Under the pieces are notes generated by a model. It had not been told where the DNA came from. It did not search any database and was given only the letters and a program-made list of their open reading frames with translations. The position numbers were made by a program, and so were the translations under genes. Positions 1 to 9,318 of a stretch of DNA of 64,000 bases are shown here, one piece after another; positions within the stretch are counted from its first letter, which is position 1; each line of letters begins with the position of its first letter. Source of the DNA: Chryseobacterium sp. ISL-80. Lineage in GTDB: Bacteria; Bacillota; Bacilli; Bacillales; Cytobacillaceae. The stretch is taken from positions 62,001 through 126,000 of the forward strand of contig JAGGQZ010000003.1 in assembly GCA_018613055.1 (NCBI GenBank), written 5' to 3'.

Positions 1-785
1 ACCTCTGCACTGATCGTGACTCCATCACCTTTTTGGAGCGTCTCAGATAAGACTTTGGCACTTGTTACGATTTTCACGCCTTTTTTCTTCATCGCACGCT
101 GCATCTCTCTTGAAACTTCCTTGTCTTCAGTTGGAACGATTCGATCAGCATACTCAATGACTGTCACTTCTGTTCCGAAATCAGCAAGCATGGAAGCCCA
201 CTCAATCCCTATAACGCCTCCGCCAACGATGATGATCGACTTTGGAAGATCTTCCATGACAAGTGCTTCATCAGACGTCATGACATATTTGCCATCTGCT
301 TCAAGGCCCGGCAGCGTCCTTGGACGTGAGCCAGTAGCGACGATCACATTTTTAGGGATGAGCATTTCGTTTTCTTCGCCATTATTCATCTCTACTGAAA
401 TGGTACCCGGCATAGGTGAGAAAATGGAAGGGCCGAGGATTCTGCCCAAACCTTCAAAGACATCGATTTTCCCCTGTTTCATCAGGTGCTGGACTCCTTT
501 ATGGAGCTGCTCGACAATCTTCTCTTTCCTTTCCTGCACTTTGGTGAAATTCACCGCAACCTCGCCAACTGTAATCCCAAAGTTTTCACTTTTCTTTGCA
601 GTTGCATACACTTCAGCACTTCTAAGCAATGCCTTGCTTGGAATACAGCCTTTATGAAGGCATGTTCCACCCAGCTTTCCTTTTTCAACGATGGCAGTTT
701 TCAACCCAAGCTGAGAAGCCCTGATTGCTGCCACGTATCCTCCTGTACCGCCTCCGAGAATGACTAAATCATATTCTTGAGCCAT
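1..785 (-). CDS. lpdV: Dihydrolipoyl dehydrogenase, E3 of branched-chain keto acid dehydrogenase (3' end outside window)
   Basis: The flavoprotein reoxidises the dihydrolipoyl groups of the E2 subunit and passes electrons to NAD+. The N-terminal 261 codons are in the window. The FAD-binding glycine motif GGGTGG is at residues 11-16, and the redox-active disulfide motif CLHKGC has Cys42 and Cys47. The ATG at 785-783 follows GAGGAGGG. It is the last gene seen here of the minus-strand ptb-bcd-buk operon. That context points to the E3 of the branched-chain complex rather than pyruvate dehydrogenase. The gene runs off the left edge, so the dimerisation domain cannot be checked. Confidence 0.9.
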   Translation of the reverse strand, partial: MAQEYDLVILGGGTGGYVAAIRASQLGLKTAIVEKGKLGGTCLHKGCIPSKALLRSAEVYATAKKSENFGITVGEVAVNFTKVQERKEKIVEQLHKGVQHLMKQGKIDVFEGLGRILGPSIFSPMPGTISVEMNNGEENEMLIPKNVIVATGSRPRTLPGLEADGKYVMTSDEALVMEDLPKSIIIVGGGVIGIEWASMLADFGTEVTVIEYADRIVPTEDKEVSREMQRAMKKKGVKIVTSAKVLSETLQKGDGVTISAE

Positions 786-845
786 CGGTATCCCTCCTCT
801 ATATATATTAACTAAGAATGTTGGTTCAATTTCAGCACTGCATGG

Positions 846-1931
846 TTATCTGCCCGGATATTCCTTGACATCTTCTTCGCCTCGTAAAATTCGAAGTGCT
901 CCCTCTGCAAGGGCCTGCAATTCATTTTCACCCGGATGGACGATTACGTCTGCAATCCAGTTAATCCGTTCAGAAATTTCCTGCACGAACTCTTTGCCGT
1001 AAGCAAGTCCGCCTGTTAGGACAATCGCGTCTACTTTTCCAGATAGGACCGCGCTGGCAGAACCGATTTCTTTTGCTACCTGATATGCCATCGCGTCATA
1101 TACAAGCTTCGCTTTTTCATTCCCCTGCTTGATCATCTTTTCGACCTTGACTGCATCATTCGTGCCCAGGTAGCCAACCAGACCTCCCTGGCCGACAAGC
1201 TTTTTCATGATTTCATCCCGGAAGAAATCCCCTGAGAAGCATAGCTGAACCAGGTCTCCAGCCGGCACTGTGCCTGCACGTTCAGGACTGAAAGGACCAT
1301 CACCATGCAGACCATTATTGACATCAACGACCCTGCCCCTCTTATGGGCTCCTACAGTGATACCGCCACCAAGATGGGTAATGATGAGGTTAAGCTCTTC
1401 ATACCTCCTGCCGAGTTCTCTGGCAACCCTGCGCGCAACCGCCTTCTGGTTCAGAGCATGAAAAATGCTCTTGCGTTCAATGAGCGAGAACCCTGAAACT
1501 CGTGCGATCGGGTCAAGTTCATCGACCACGACCGGGTCTACAATAAAGGAAGGAATGTTCAAACCAGAGGCGATTTCATAAGCCAAGATACCGCCCAAAT
1601 TTGATGCGTGCTGGCCAGAGTAGCCTGCCCGCAAGTCTTCAAGCATCTTATTGTTAACTGCATATGTACCGCCCTCGATTGGCCGTAAAAGACCGCCGCG
1701 CCCACAAACAGCACTCAATTTTGAAATGTTGATGCCTTCGGTATCAAGCGTTTCAAGTATCGTATTCTTCCTGAATTCGTATTGATCGATGATGGTCTCA
1801 TAGGAGTTGATGACAGCTGAATCATGTCGGATTGTTTTTTCGAAAATTGATACTTCGTTATCAAAAACACCTATTTTCGTTGATGTAGATCCTGGATTTA
1901 TGACTAGAATCCGATGTTCTGTTTGTTGCAC
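846..1931 (-). CDS. buk: Butyrate kinase
   Basis: Acyl phosphate kinase that converts butyryl or branched-chain acyl phosphate plus ADP into the free acid and ATP, the step after Ptb. Residues 12-19 (NPGSTSTK) form the N-terminal ASKHA phosphate loop. The C-terminal half has the second nucleotide-binding loop ([12 protein letters not shown]). I chose the GTG at 1931, seven bases after GGAGG, giving 361 residues, the usual length. An upstream TTG at 1967 has no good ribosome binding site. It lies between bcd and lpdV in the operon. Confidence 0.93.
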   Translation of the reverse strand: MQQTEHRILVINPGSTSTKIGVFDNEVSIFEKTIRHDSAVINSYETIIDQYEFRKNTILETLDTEGINISKLSAVCGRGGLLRPIEGGTYAVNNKMLEDLRAGYSGQHASNLGGILAYEIASGLNIPSFIVDPVVVDELDPIARVSGFSLIERKSIFHALNQKAVARRVARELGRRYEELNLIITHLGGGITVGAHKRGRVVDVNNGLHGDGPFSPERAGTVPAGDLVQLCFSGDFFRDEIMKKLVGQGGLVGYLGTNDAVKVEKMIKQGNEKAKLVYDAMAYQVAKEIGSASAVLSGKVDAIVLTGGLAYGKEFVQEISERINWIADVIVHPGENELQALAEGALRILRGEEDVKEYPGR

Positions 1932-1996
1932 AGTTAAACCTCCAATTTGCTTACGGGCTGCTTCCAATCCGTAACGTCAGTAGCATTTAGGAAACA

Positions 1997-2042
1997 GCAG
2001 AGGCGCCGAAGGTTCGATTCAGCGCACTCTGCAAATCATTTT
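1997..2042 (-). other. Hairpin in the bcd-buk intergenic spacer
   Basis: In mRNA sense the arms GCAGAG-T-GCGC and GCGC-CTCTGC pair with one bulged base and a loop of about 15 nt. No U-tract follows, so it is not a standard terminator. It sits in an unusually long 200-bp gap inside an operon whose other gaps are 28-60 bp. An RNA processing or stability element is the likeliest reading, but this is inference. Confidence 0.45.
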
Positions 2043-2131
2043 TGATTAAGGGTGTATTCTTCTTTCACATAGCTGAAATCATGCAGATTTTCACACTGCT
2101 GGAGAAAAGCACCTCCTTGAAAAATCCCGTC

Positions 2132-3226
2132 TTAACGGCGGCTTAAGATATGGTGGCCGTTTTGCAGGAACTGGCTGCGGGAATTGCGCATTCTCTCAAT
2201 GCGTTCTTCTGCCATACGGTCTGCCGCTTTATACGTAGGGATCCCGTCCCTCTTGGCAATTTCAATGACTTTTTCTATATTGTTATAAATCGTTTCTACC
2301 TTTTTCATCGCTCTCTCAGCATTATAGCCATACAGCTCATCTGCTACGTTGATTACTCCGCCTGCGTTGATGACATAATCAGGAGCGTAAACGATGCCCA
2401 TTTCGTGGATGATGTCGCCATGCTTGGTATCCTTCAGCTGGTTATTTGCTGCACCGGCAATAACCTTTGCTTTGATTTGCGGAATTGTTTCATCATTGAT
2501 GACCGCGCCTAATGCACAAGGAGCATAAATATCACAGTCAACGCCATAGATTTCATCTGGGTCAACTGCCTTTGCCCCAAATTCCTCAACAGCTCTTTGG
2601 ACTGCTTCTTTATTGATGTCAGTAACGATCAGCTGAGCGCCTTCTTCATGAAGGTGGCGGCATAGATTGTATGCGACATTCCCTACACCCTGGACTGCAA
2701 TCGTCTTACCCTCAAGAGAATCTGTTCCGAACGCTTCCTTCGCAGCTGCCTTCATCCCTCTGTATACACCGTAAGCAGTTACTGGTGAAGGATTACCGGA
2801 TGATCCGAATGCCGGTGAAATACCTGTTACATAATCTGTTTCTTCATGGATCAAGTCCATGTCAGCTACCGTTGTACCAACATCTTCAGCAGTGATGTAT
2901 CTGCCATTCAAGCCCTGGATATAACGGCCGAACGCACGGAACATTTCTTCGTTCTTGTCCTTGCGAGGGTCACCGATGATGACCGTTTTTCCACCGCCAA
3001 GGTTGAGTCCAGCTGCCGCATTCTTATAAGTCATGCCCTTAGCCAGTCGAAGAGCATCTTCGATCGCTGCTTCTTCTGAAGCGTAAGTCCACATGCGGGT
3101 ACCGCCCAAAGCTGGCCCTAAAGTTGTATCATGGATTGCGATAATCGCTTTCAAACCTGATTGCTTATCCTGGCAAAACACTACCTGCTCATAATCATAC
3201 TGTTCAAGATACTTGAAGATTTCCAT
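2132..3226 (-). CDS. bcd: Leucine dehydrogenase
   Basis: NAD-dependent oxidative deamination of leucine, isoleucine and valine to the branched 2-oxo acids that feed the keto acid dehydrogenase. From the ATG at 3226 (after GAGGGGG) the protein has 364 residues, the standard length. The GGGK segment places the catalytic lysine at 80, and a second conserved lysine is at 68. The NAD-binding Rossmann motif GVGNVA is at 180-185. In-frame codons further upstream lack a better ribosome binding site. Second gene of the operon, downstream of ptb. Confidence 0.95.
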   Translation of the reverse strand: MEIFKYLEQYDYEQVVFCQDKQSGLKAIIAIHDTTLGPALGGTRMWTYASEEAAIEDALRLAKGMTYKNAAAGLNLGGGKTVIIGDPRKDKNEEMFRAFGRYIQGLNGRYITAEDVGTTVADMDLIHEETDYVTGISPAFGSSGNPSPVTAYGVYRGMKAAAKEAFGTDSLEGKTIAVQGVGNVAYNLCRHLHEEGAQLIVTDINKEAVQRAVEEFGAKAVDPDEIYGVDCDIYAPCALGAVINDETIPQIKAKVIAGAANNQLKDTKHGDIIHEMGIVYAPDYVINAGGVINVADELYGYNAERAMKKVETIYNNIEKVIEIAKRDGIPTYKAADRMAEERIERMRNSRSQFLQNGHHILSRR

Positions 3227-3254
3227 TTCTAGTTCCCCCTCTGATTTATGTAGG

Positions 3255-4160
3255 TTATTTTTCAGCAGAGCATAACGCCAGTGCAAGAGAATAAAGCTTG
3301 CTTTCGGCTGTATCTGCCCTGGATGTTAACACGATTGGAGCTTTTGCCCCTGATATGACTGCGCCAACTTTTGCATTGGCAAAATAAACTAATGATTTAT
3401 AGAGTACATTGCCGACTTCGATTGCAGGGACTAAAAGGATATCGGCTTTCCCGGCAACATCACTCTTGATTCCCTTGTGCTCGGCAGCCAGCTGTGAAAC
3501 CGCATTATCGAGCGCGAGCGGACCGTCTACAATACATCCGGTAATTTGCCCTCTTTGATTCATGACCGTCAATGCTGCTGCATCCAGCGTTGCCTGCATG
3601 GCGGGATTGACTACTTCCACTGCTGCAAGAGGTGCCACTTTTGGCATGTCAATACCGATTGAATGAGCTACCCGGACGGCATTTTTAATGATTTGTGCCT
3701 TTTGTTCAAGGTCCGGCGCAATATTCATCGCAGCATCGGTAACGATTGTGTAGCGATCATACCCCGGCACTTCAAAAACAGCCACATGGGATAAAACCGC
3801 TCCCGTCCTAAGGCCGTACTCCTTATTCAGGACAGCTTTCAGGATTGTGGCAGTCGGGATATTCCCCTTCATCACTACCTGTGCTTCATTCGCAGTGACA
3901 GCCTTCACTGCCATCTCTGCGGCCATACTGTTATTAGGTGCAGAAACAATTTCCATCCCTTTATGACTTGCTAGTTCAGGATGCTGCGTGGCAATGATCC
4001 TTCTGATTTCCTTTTCATCTCCATAAAGCAGGAAATCGGCCAGGTTCCTTTTAACGGCCTCGGCAACTGCTTCTAATACTTCTGTATCTTCTGCCGCTGA
4101 CACGGCAATGGTTTTCCTGTCATTTCGGGATGCCATGCTGATTAGTGAGTCAAGTTTCAT
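3255..4160 (-). CDS. ptb: Phosphate butyryltransferase
   Basis: Converts butyryl-CoA or branched-chain acyl-CoA plus phosphate to the acyl phosphate used by butyrate kinase. The 301-residue protein from ATG 4160 has the phosphate acetyl/butyryl transferase fold, with the conserved VMKGNIPTA segment and the C-terminal [19 protein letters not shown]. It is the first gene of the operon and starts about 50 bp downstream of a sigma-54 promoter. An upstream in-frame start at 4196 was rejected: it leaves almost no leader after the promoter and adds residues not typical of the family. Confidence 0.93.
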   Translation of the reverse strand: MKLDSLISMASRNDRKTIAVSAAEDTEVLEAVAEAVKRNLADFLLYGDEKEIRRIIATQHPELASHKGMEIVSAPNNSMAAEMAVKAVTANEAQVVMKGNIPTATILKAVLNKEYGLRTGAVLSHVAVFEVPGYDRYTIVTDAAMNIAPDLEQKAQIIKNAVRVAHSIGIDMPKVAPLAAVEVVNPAMQATLDAAALTVMNQRGQITGCIVDGPLALDNAVSQLAAEHKGIKSDVAGKADILLVPAIEVGNVLYKSLVYFANAKVGAVISGAKAPIVLTSRADTAESKLYSLALALCSAEK

Positions 4161-4209
4161 GTCTGGAGTCAACCCTTTCTTTCTTTTGCGCACCACCCGT
4201 TATTTATAT

Positions 4210-4227
4210 ATGCAAGAAGCGTGCCAA
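4210..4227 (-). promoter_or_regulatory. Sigma-54 (-24/-12) promoter of the ptb-bcd-buk-lpdV operon
   Basis: On the minus strand the sequence is TTGGCACgcttcTTGCAT. It has the GG and GC dinucleotides at -24 and -12 and the five-base gap of the TGGCAC-N5-TTGCA consensus. It lies directly upstream of ptb and downstream of bkdR, which encodes a sigma-54-dependent activator. This is the arrangement known for the bkd operon of B. subtilis. Confidence 0.92.
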
Positions 4228-4270
4228 CATAAAAACCGTGAAAACGCTTTACTTTTCCCGAAAAATATTA

Positions 4271-4303
4271 TGCAATAAATTGCACGGTGTGAAATTTATT
4301 GCA
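4271..4303. promoter_or_regulatory. 10-bp inverted repeat upstream of the sigma-54 promoter
   Basis: TGCAATAAAT and ATTTATTGCA are perfect inverted arms with a 13-bp spacer. One arm contains the bkdR stop codon. The centre is about 65 bp upstream of the -24 element. This could be the enhancer site bound by the BkdR Fis-type helix-turn-helix. No U-tract follows either arm, so a terminator is less likely. The assignment is inference from position and symmetry. Confidence 0.5.
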
Positions 4304-6356
4304 TGCTATTCATTTCAATGCCGTATTTTTCGAGCTTATAATACAGATTTCTTACAGAAATGCCCAGTAATCTAGAGGCAGCAGTTTTATTGCCTTTCAC
4401 GGAATTAATAGTAGTTTTTATTACTCTTGCTTCGTATCTTTCCAATTGGACTGCCAGTGTCTCTGAACGGATTGTTTGGGCATCGTCGTCTTCTTTTTCC
4501 TTCTCCTGGCTATTCAGGAGTTCGGGAAGATGTTCTTCCTGGATGATGGTTTCGTTATAATTAAGGAAGATGATCGCCCGGCCGAGCACATTCTCCAGTT
4601 CCCTGACATTCCCTGGCCAGTCATAATCCATTAATTTCTTAATAGCCTTATCCGAGACACCTTCAACATTTCTTCCGTAGTCCTGATTAATTTTCCGGAT
4701 GAGCCTTTCGCAAAGCAGCGGAATGTCATCTTTCCTTCTCCTGAGAGGAGGTATATGGATCGGCATCCTGTTCAGACGATAATATAAATCTTCCCTAAAA
4801 CTGCCATTTGCTATCGCTTTTTCAAGATTCATATTGGTTGCAGCGATGACCCGGACATTGATGGACACAGGTTTCGTTCCTCCGACACGGACAATTTCCC
4901 TTTCCTGCAGGACCCGCAGCAGTTTAGCCTGTGTATTTGCCGGCAATTCACCTATTTCATCTAGAAAGATGCTTCCGTTATTGGCTTCTTCAAAGAAACC
5001 GCGCTTCCCGCCTCTTTTTGCACCCGAGAAAGCCCCTTCTTCATAACCAAAAAGTTCGCTTTCCAGCAGCGACTCGGAAATAGCGGCACAATTAACACGA
5101 ATGAACTTGTTGAACTTGCGGTCACTGGCATTGTGGATGGCATGGGCAAAAAGCTCTTTCCCTGTACCTGACTCACCGCGGAGGAGGACAGTAGCAGGAG
5201 TTTTCGCCCCGAGCTTCGCCTGTTCAACCGGAATCGTCATTTCTTCCGATTGGCCGATTATATCCTCAAACGAATATTTCGCCTCAAGGGTCCTGATGAT
5301 TTGCCTTGCGCGATGGAGTTCCCGGTTCAGATTCTGGATCTCAGACATATCATGGATGACCCCGACACTGCCCTTTAATTTCCCATCCACGATGATAGGG
5401 GCTACATTCACGACTACTTCCTTTTTATTCGGACCAACCCTCATAGCAGCTCCGCGAACAGGCCTTCTTGTCTTAAGCACCTTCATATGCATGCTTTCTC
5501 CCTCGGAGATATCTGCAGTTGCAGGCTGTCCGATTACTTCTTCTTCTTTTAGCCCGGTTATTCTCGTGTAGGCAGGATTAATCATAATCCCACGGCCATC
5601 TTCATCCACAACGGATATTGCCTCATCACTGGAATGAATGATTGCCTGGAGCATCGTTTGGATTTCTTTCAGGTTTGTTATCTCTTCCGCAAGATTGACT
5701 ACATCCGTAATATCCTTGAACACGGAAAATGCACCAATCAGCTGGTCATTCTCATCAATAATCGGAATTCTTGTTGTGATAATTTTTGAGCCATTGGGCA
5801 GCAATAATTCCTGATTGGACTCCACCTTCCTCGTATGGAGGATTCTCGGAAGTTTGCTGGTCGGAATGATTTCCAGGACATGGCGGCCCTCAGCAAGCTC
5901 CCTTTTATTGCCGATGATTTTTTCTGCGCTTTTATTGAACAAAGTTACCGTTCCCTCTGTATTGATGACGACCATGCCATCTCCTGAGGAATTAAAGATT
6001 AAATCATGTTCATATGTAATTTTTCTGAGAGTCTTGATCAACTCTTCCTTTTCTTCTAACAAGGTAGCAAGAAGGAATGCAACACTGCCTGGGATCAGCA
6101 CCGTGTTTTTACTGCGGGCATCTCTTAATTCACGGAAAACCTGTTCCTCCCCGGTCACTTCGATGACGATGTCCAATTCATCGGACATATATGCTCGCCA
6201 ATCTGTCCCGGTTGGGATACCAGCTTCCTTTGCAGCCAGTATTCCTGGAGCATTCGGATTAATGTCAACCACAGCAGCTACATTGGCCGTTTGTTTAAAA
6301 ATGTCCAGAATGGCCGTTCCACCCTTGCCAGCCCCTACAATCATTATTTTTTGCAT
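4296..6356 (-). CDS. bkdR: Sigma-54-dependent activator of branched-chain amino acid catabolism
   Basis: Enhancer-binding protein predicted to activate the ptb operon. The 686-residue product starts at ATG 6356 after GGTGG. Domains in order: an N-terminal Rossmann-like segment (VGAGKGGTA, residues 7-15); two PAS domains at roughly 120-225 and 235-345; the AAA+ domain with Walker A GESGTGK at 394-400 and the GAFSGA loop that contacts sigma-54; and a C-terminal Fis-type helix-turn-helix. An alternative start at 6569 would add 71 poorly conserved residues overlapping the divergent yqzF promoter region. Confidence 0.92.
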   Translation of the reverse strand: MQKIMIVGAGKGGTAILDIFKQTANVAAVVDINPNAPGILAAKEAGIPTGTDWRAYMSDELDIVIEVTGEEQVFRELRDARSKNTVLIPGSVAFLLATLLEEKEELIKTLRKITYEHDLIFNSSGDGMVVINTEGTVTLFNKSAEKIIGNKRELAEGRHVLEIIPTSKLPRILHTRKVESNQELLLPNGSKIITTRIPIIDENDQLIGAFSVFKDITDVVNLAEEITNLKEIQTMLQAIIHSSDEAISVVDEDGRGIMINPAYTRITGLKEEEVIGQPATADISEGESMHMKVLKTRRPVRGAAMRVGPNKKEVVVNVAPIIVDGKLKGSVGVIHDMSEIQNLNRELHRARQIIRTLEAKYSFEDIIGQSEEMTIPVEQAKLGAKTPATVLLRGESGTGKELFAHAIHNASDRKFNKFIRVNCAAISESLLESELFGYEEGAFSGAKRGGKRGFFEEANNGSIFLDEIGELPANTQAKLLRVLQEREIVRVGGTKPVSINVRVIAATNMNLEKAIANGSFREDLYYRLNRMPIHIPPLRRRKDDIPLLCERLIRKINQDYGRNVEGVSDKAIKKLMDYDWPGNVRELENVLGRAIIFLNYNETIIQEEHLPELLNSQEKEKEDDDAQTIRSETLAVQLERYEARVIKTTINSVKGNKTAASRLLGISVRNLYYKLEKYGIEMNSMQ

Positions 6357-6569
6357 AATTGTCCACCACATATCGGAAAAATATTTCATGGATTGCTTTT
6401 TAGAGTCTGCAATTTCTTTCAATTTCATTGTAATGCTTTTTGAATGCGCTGACAAATTTCTTTCTTTTCTAACTTTTCCGGAGATAATATGCCATGAGCA
6501 ACTTATATTGCGGAAAAACCGGGCGTTGAGTATACTTTCTAAAGAGGACAAATTACGAGGGGATACCAA

Positions 6570-6833
6570 ATGATCAGGATTGTAGCGTTAATCATCATGC
6601 TGATACCAGGTGTCATTGCTGCTTTGGGTGTAAAACTGATGCGCGATATGGTTTTCGGGATTTTGCAGGCACCTTTTCCCTATTTATGGCTTCAGTTCCT
6701 GGCCGGACTCATCTTTTTCCTGGCGGGACTGGGATTCATCGCAGGTTTCATTCTGCATCGGGACCGTAAAAGGAATAAAGTACAGGCATTCTTCCGCATA
6801 CCTGATAGCAATAAAAAGCAAAACAGGCCTTGA
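6570..6833 (+). CDS. yqzF: DUF2627 small membrane protein (YqzF-like)
   Basis: An 87-residue protein with two hydrophobic segments (about residues 4-22 and 38-62), then a basic tail (HRDRKRNK). I recognise it as the DUF2627/YqzF family of Bacillaceae, function unknown. The start follows GAGGGG. It is divergent from bkdR, as in B. subtilis, and ends in a bidirectional terminator shared with yqiK. Confidence 0.85.
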   Translation: MIRIVALIIMLIPGVIAALGVKLMRDMVFGILQAPFPYLWLQFLAGLIFFLAGLGFIAGFILHRDRKRNKVQAFFRIPDSNKKQNRP

Positions 6834-6853
6834 ATTTTTCAGGCCTGTTTTTT
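6818..6853. terminator. Bidirectional terminator between yqzF and yqiK
   Basis: AACAGGCCT and AGGCCTGTT arms flank a 10-nt loop. T6 follows on the plus strand and an A-rich run precedes, so it can serve both convergent genes. It overlaps the last codons of yqiK. Confidence 0.85.
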
Positions 6854-7573
6854 AGTTCCCCTTATTTGGAATGCCTTTGCAGGGTCATCTGTAATGACCG
6901 CACTGCAATTTACCCTGAACAGCCTTTCCAGCTCAGCATCCTTATTTACCGTATATGGCCTCACATCAATCCCGCTTTCAAGTGACGCTTTAATGATTTC
7001 GTCCGGCGCAGCTCTCCAATGAGGATGGAAACCTTTGGCCCTGATTGACTGCGCGTAAACCCATGGCATATATAAACCATCAGAAAGCAAAGGAGCTATT
7101 TCTATGTCAGGTGCCATCATGTAGCTATGGACAATGCTATAATGATTAAAGGATGAAATGATAATCCTGTCAGATAATTGATAATCCCTTATCATATGGA
7201 TCACTTTTTCTTCCATGCCATCATATGGAATAATGGTGTTTTTGAGTTCAATATTACAGTTCAATTCTGTTCCTGCCAGCCACTCAAGGACTTCATCTAG
7301 AGCCGGAATCTGTTGTTTTTCCGACTGTGCACTGAACTTGAAGCGCGCATCCAATTTCCTTAATTCCTTATAATTATAGTCCTTGACCAATCCTGTTCCA
7401 TCGGTAGTTCGATCGACCTTTTCATCATGAATGACTACCAGTTCACCGTCTTTCGTCATCTGGACATCAAGCTCAAGTCCATCGGCCCCTGCCTTTTCAG
7501 CTTCTTTAAAAGCGAGCATAGTATTTTCCGGATATTCAGCCGCATAGCCACGATGTGCTAAAATTAGAGTCAT
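6839..7573 (-). CDS. yqiK: Glycerophosphodiester phosphodiesterase
   Basis: Hydrolyses glycerophosphodiesters to glycerol 3-phosphate and an alcohol. The GDPD TIM-barrel motifs are clear: HRG at residues 7-9, the ENT segment, ELDVQMTKDGELVVIHD with the metal-binding Glu and Asp, and NIELK. No signal peptide is visible, so the enzyme is likely cytosolic, unlike GlpQ. 244 residues is normal for the short bacterial form. The ribosome binding site is weak. Position matches yqiK of B. subtilis. Confidence 0.88.
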   Translation of the reverse strand: MTLILAHRGYAAEYPENTMLAFKEAEKAGADGLELDVQMTKDGELVVIHDEKVDRTTDGTGLVKDYNYKELRKLDARFKFSAQSEKQQIPALDEVLEWLAGTELNCNIELKNTIIPYDGMEEKVIHMIRDYQLSDRIIISSFNHYSIVHSYMMAPDIEIAPLLSDGLYMPWVYAQSIRAKGFHPHWRAAPDEIIKASLESGIDVRPYTVNKDAELERLFRVNCSAVITDDPAKAFQIRGTKKQA

Positions 7574-7612
7574 AAACCATCACACCCATCATTTTATTTG
7601 GAGGTATTAACA

Positions 7613-7753
7613 ATGAGACCACTGCATATTTCTGCCGAGACGGCAATCATGCTCTCGGAAAAATTAGGAGTTCCCGTTGAACAAATCATGCATATGCCCC
7701 AGCATATCCTTTTGCAAAAACTTGCCGAACTTGACAAGGATAAGGAGAACTGA
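7613..7753 (+). CDS. YycC-like small protein
   Basis: A 46-residue ORF with a strong ribosome binding site (GGAGG, eight bases before the ATG) and its own terminator. The product starts MRPLHISAETAIMLSEKLGV, with a later QIMHMPQHIL segment. This resembles the YycC family of short Bacillus proteins, function unknown. It is very hydrophilic, with no membrane segment. It sits between yqiK and spo0A, both on the opposite strand. Confidence 0.75.
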   Translation: MRPLHISAETAIMLSEKLGVPVEQIMHMPQHILLQKLAELDKDKEN

Positions 7754-7759
7754 CTTTTT

Positions 7760-7786
7760 AAAGGCGCCTGAGGGCGTTTTTTTTAT
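7760..7786 (+). terminator. Terminator of the YycC-like gene
   Basis: Short GC stem CGCC/GGCG with a loop, then T8. It starts seven bases after the stop codon. Confidence 0.6.
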
Positions 7787-7854
7787 ATTTATCTCAGGTC
7801 ACAATATATATCATAATATGCAGACATGCCATTGACCAACTTTCTACCACGTAA

Positions 7855-7908
7855 AAATAAAAACATCTTACTCGATTTCGACTTTTATCGAAATCAAGTA
7901 AGATGTCG
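7855..7908 (-). terminator. Terminator of spo0A
   Basis: A long near-perfect hairpin: ACATCTTACT-GATTTCG pairs with CGAAATC-AGTAAGATGT. On the minus strand it is followed by TTTTTATTTTT. Confidence 0.88.
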
Positions 7909-7949
7909 TTATGATGTATGGAAAAATAGCTAAATATTGTCTAACCCTT

Positions 7950-8744
7950 TCAAGAAGCTTTATGCTCCAAACGCAGCTTGTCAGCGACCATCGCGATGAA
8001 CTCGGAATTAGTAGGCTTCGCTTTAGACATGCTCACTGTATAGCCGAATAATGAAGAAATGGAGTCGATATTTCCTCTGCTCCATGCAACCTCAATCGCA
8101 TGTCGGATCGCACGTTCTACACGGCTGGCCGTTGTATTGAATTTCTTTGCGATATCCGGGTAGAGGACTTTTGTGATCGAGCCAAGGAGTTCAATATCGT
8201 TGTAAACCATAGAAATAGCTTCACGCAGGTACATATAGCCTTTAATATGGGCAGGGACGCCAATTTCATGAATGATGCTTGTAATGCTTGCATCCAGATT
8301 TTTAGGCTTTTGTTCAGCATTTGACCTTCCATAATTGATGGAAGACGGCTTTCTTGCTACAGATTTTGCCTTGCCGCTTACCTGGCGGATATGGCCTGCA
8401 AGATGCTCCATGTCAAATGGTTTCAGGATGAAGTAAGATGCTCCAAGTTCTACAGCTTTTTTCGTCACATCTTCCTGACCGAAGGCTGTCAGCATGATGA
8501 CATTTGGGATAATTCCTTTTTTCATGTCACGGAGCCTTTCGAGCACCGCCAGACCATCGAGATGCGGCATAATAATATCTAAAAGCAAGACATCAGGATC
8601 AGTGTCTTCAAGCATTTCCAAACATTCCTGGCCATTATGGGCAACCCCTACAATTTCCATATCTTCCTGGGAAGAAATATATTCTTCCAAAAGACCAACT
8701 AATTCTCTGTTGTCATCTACAACGCATACTTTTATTTTGTTCAC
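7950..8744 (-). CDS. spo0A: Sporulation master response regulator
   Basis: Phosphorelay output regulator that binds 0A boxes to start sporulation and repress abrB. From the GTG at 8744 (GAGGAGG nine bases before) it has 264 residues. The receiver domain has Asp10 and Asp11, phospho-acceptor Asp56 in LLLDIIMP, Thr86 and Lys108. After a variable linker (about 125-150) comes the DNA-binding effector domain ending in LRLEHKAS. It is the first gene after spoIVB, as in other Bacilli. Upstream DNA holds a sigma-H-like promoter and 0A boxes. Confidence 0.97.
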   Translation of the reverse strand: MNKIKVCVVDDNRELVGLLEEYISSQEDMEIVGVAHNGQECLEMLEDTDPDVLLLDIIMPHLDGLAVLERLRDMKKGIIPNVIMLTAFGQEDVTKKAVELGASYFILKPFDMEHLAGHIRQVSGKAKSVARKPSSINYGRSNAEQKPKNLDASITSIIHEIGVPAHIKGYMYLREAISMVYNDIELLGSITKVLYPDIAKKFNTTASRVERAIRHAIEVAWSRGNIDSISSLFGYTVSMSKAKPTNSEFIAMVADKLRLEHKAS

Positions 8745-8814
8745 TGCTTGGTTCCTCCTCAAATCCAATTATGATCACAAACATTATCTTCTCTAAATTC
8801 TATTCTAAATGACT

Positions 8815-8842
8815 AATTCGACAATGCAACAGAAATTCCTCT
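8815..8842 (-). promoter_or_regulatory. Sigma-H-type promoter with overlapping 0A box upstream of spo0A
   Basis: On the minus strand, AGAGGAAT (-35, consensus RnAGGAW) and GTCGAATT (-10, consensus RnnGAAT) are 12 bp apart. The -10 overlaps a perfect 0A box, TGTCGAA, at 8817-8823. Sigma-H expression and autocontrol of spo0A are established in B. subtilis. Confidence 0.7.
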
Positions 8843-8946
8843 TATTTTTAATTTTTTCTTAAAAAAGTAATATTTTCTTATATTTGCTTCAATTTCCTCT
8901 GTTTTTCGACTAATTTCGATAGTTGACAAAAAAGCAAGCAGGAATT

Positions 8947-8953
8947 TGTCGAA
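8947..8953 (+). promoter_or_regulatory. 0A box upstream of spo0A
   Basis: A perfect TGTCGAA about 200 bp upstream of the spo0A start, on the opposite strand to the box at 8817. It is a candidate second Spo0A~P site in the same control region. Confidence 0.5.
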
Positions 8954-8990
8954 TTATCTCTATTTTCATTGCTGCCACTTTTAGACAAGG

Positions 8991-9237
8991 CTGTTGATTT
9001 TCGTTCCAGGCGCTTCGCTTTCCGCTGGAAGAATAATGAAAAAGCCCAACTGCCGGCTTTTTCAAAAGGCAATTCTTCCTGGCTGGCGCTGATCCTCCTC
9101 GTCGCTTTGCTCCTGCGGGGTCTTACCTGACCAGCTGCGCCACAGGACACTGATTAGCTTCCTGAATCAGCCTAGGCACGATGGAAATGCGGTAGCATTT
9201 TCGGAGGAGTCTACGCGCCTGCCACTACAATCAACAG
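8991..9237. repeat. Palindromic intergenic repeat element, long copy with internal hairpins
   Basis: The ends CTGTTGATT and AATCAACAG are inverted repeats. The left, middle and right blocks match the 134-bp core at 59130-59263. This copy has extra blocks: a nested hairpin at 9027-9079 (GGAAGAAT/ATTCTTCC outside AAAAAGCC/GGCTTTTT), and a block around 9140-9205 with CTGATT/AATCAG and GAAATGC/GCATTTTC pairs. Homology continues to about 9270 on the right flank. No ORF of note. It fills the spo0A-spoIVB gap. Confidence 0.85.
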
Positions 9238-9281
9238 GTTAGAAATATCAACATTGGTCTTTAACAGTTCAAATTGACGAC

Positions 9282-9308
9282 AAAGAAAAGGCGGCATACG
9301 CCGCCGCC
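9282..9308 (-). terminator. Terminator of spoIVB
   Basis: On the minus strand GGCGGC and GCCGCC flank a short loop and are followed by TTTTCTTTG. Confidence 0.8.
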
Positions 9309-9318
9309 GAATTCCTGC

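Noticed and set aside
1997-2042. tRNA remnant
   Set aside because: GGTTCGATTC resembles a T-arm, but no D or anticodon arm can be built around it.
5815-6573. Plus-strand 252-codon ORF inside bkdR
   Set aside because: Antisense shadow of bkdR; no ribosome binding site and no recognisable domain.
8878-9150. 90-codon ORF on the minus strand
   Set aside because: It runs through the palindromic repeat element and the spo0A control region; composition is not protein-like.
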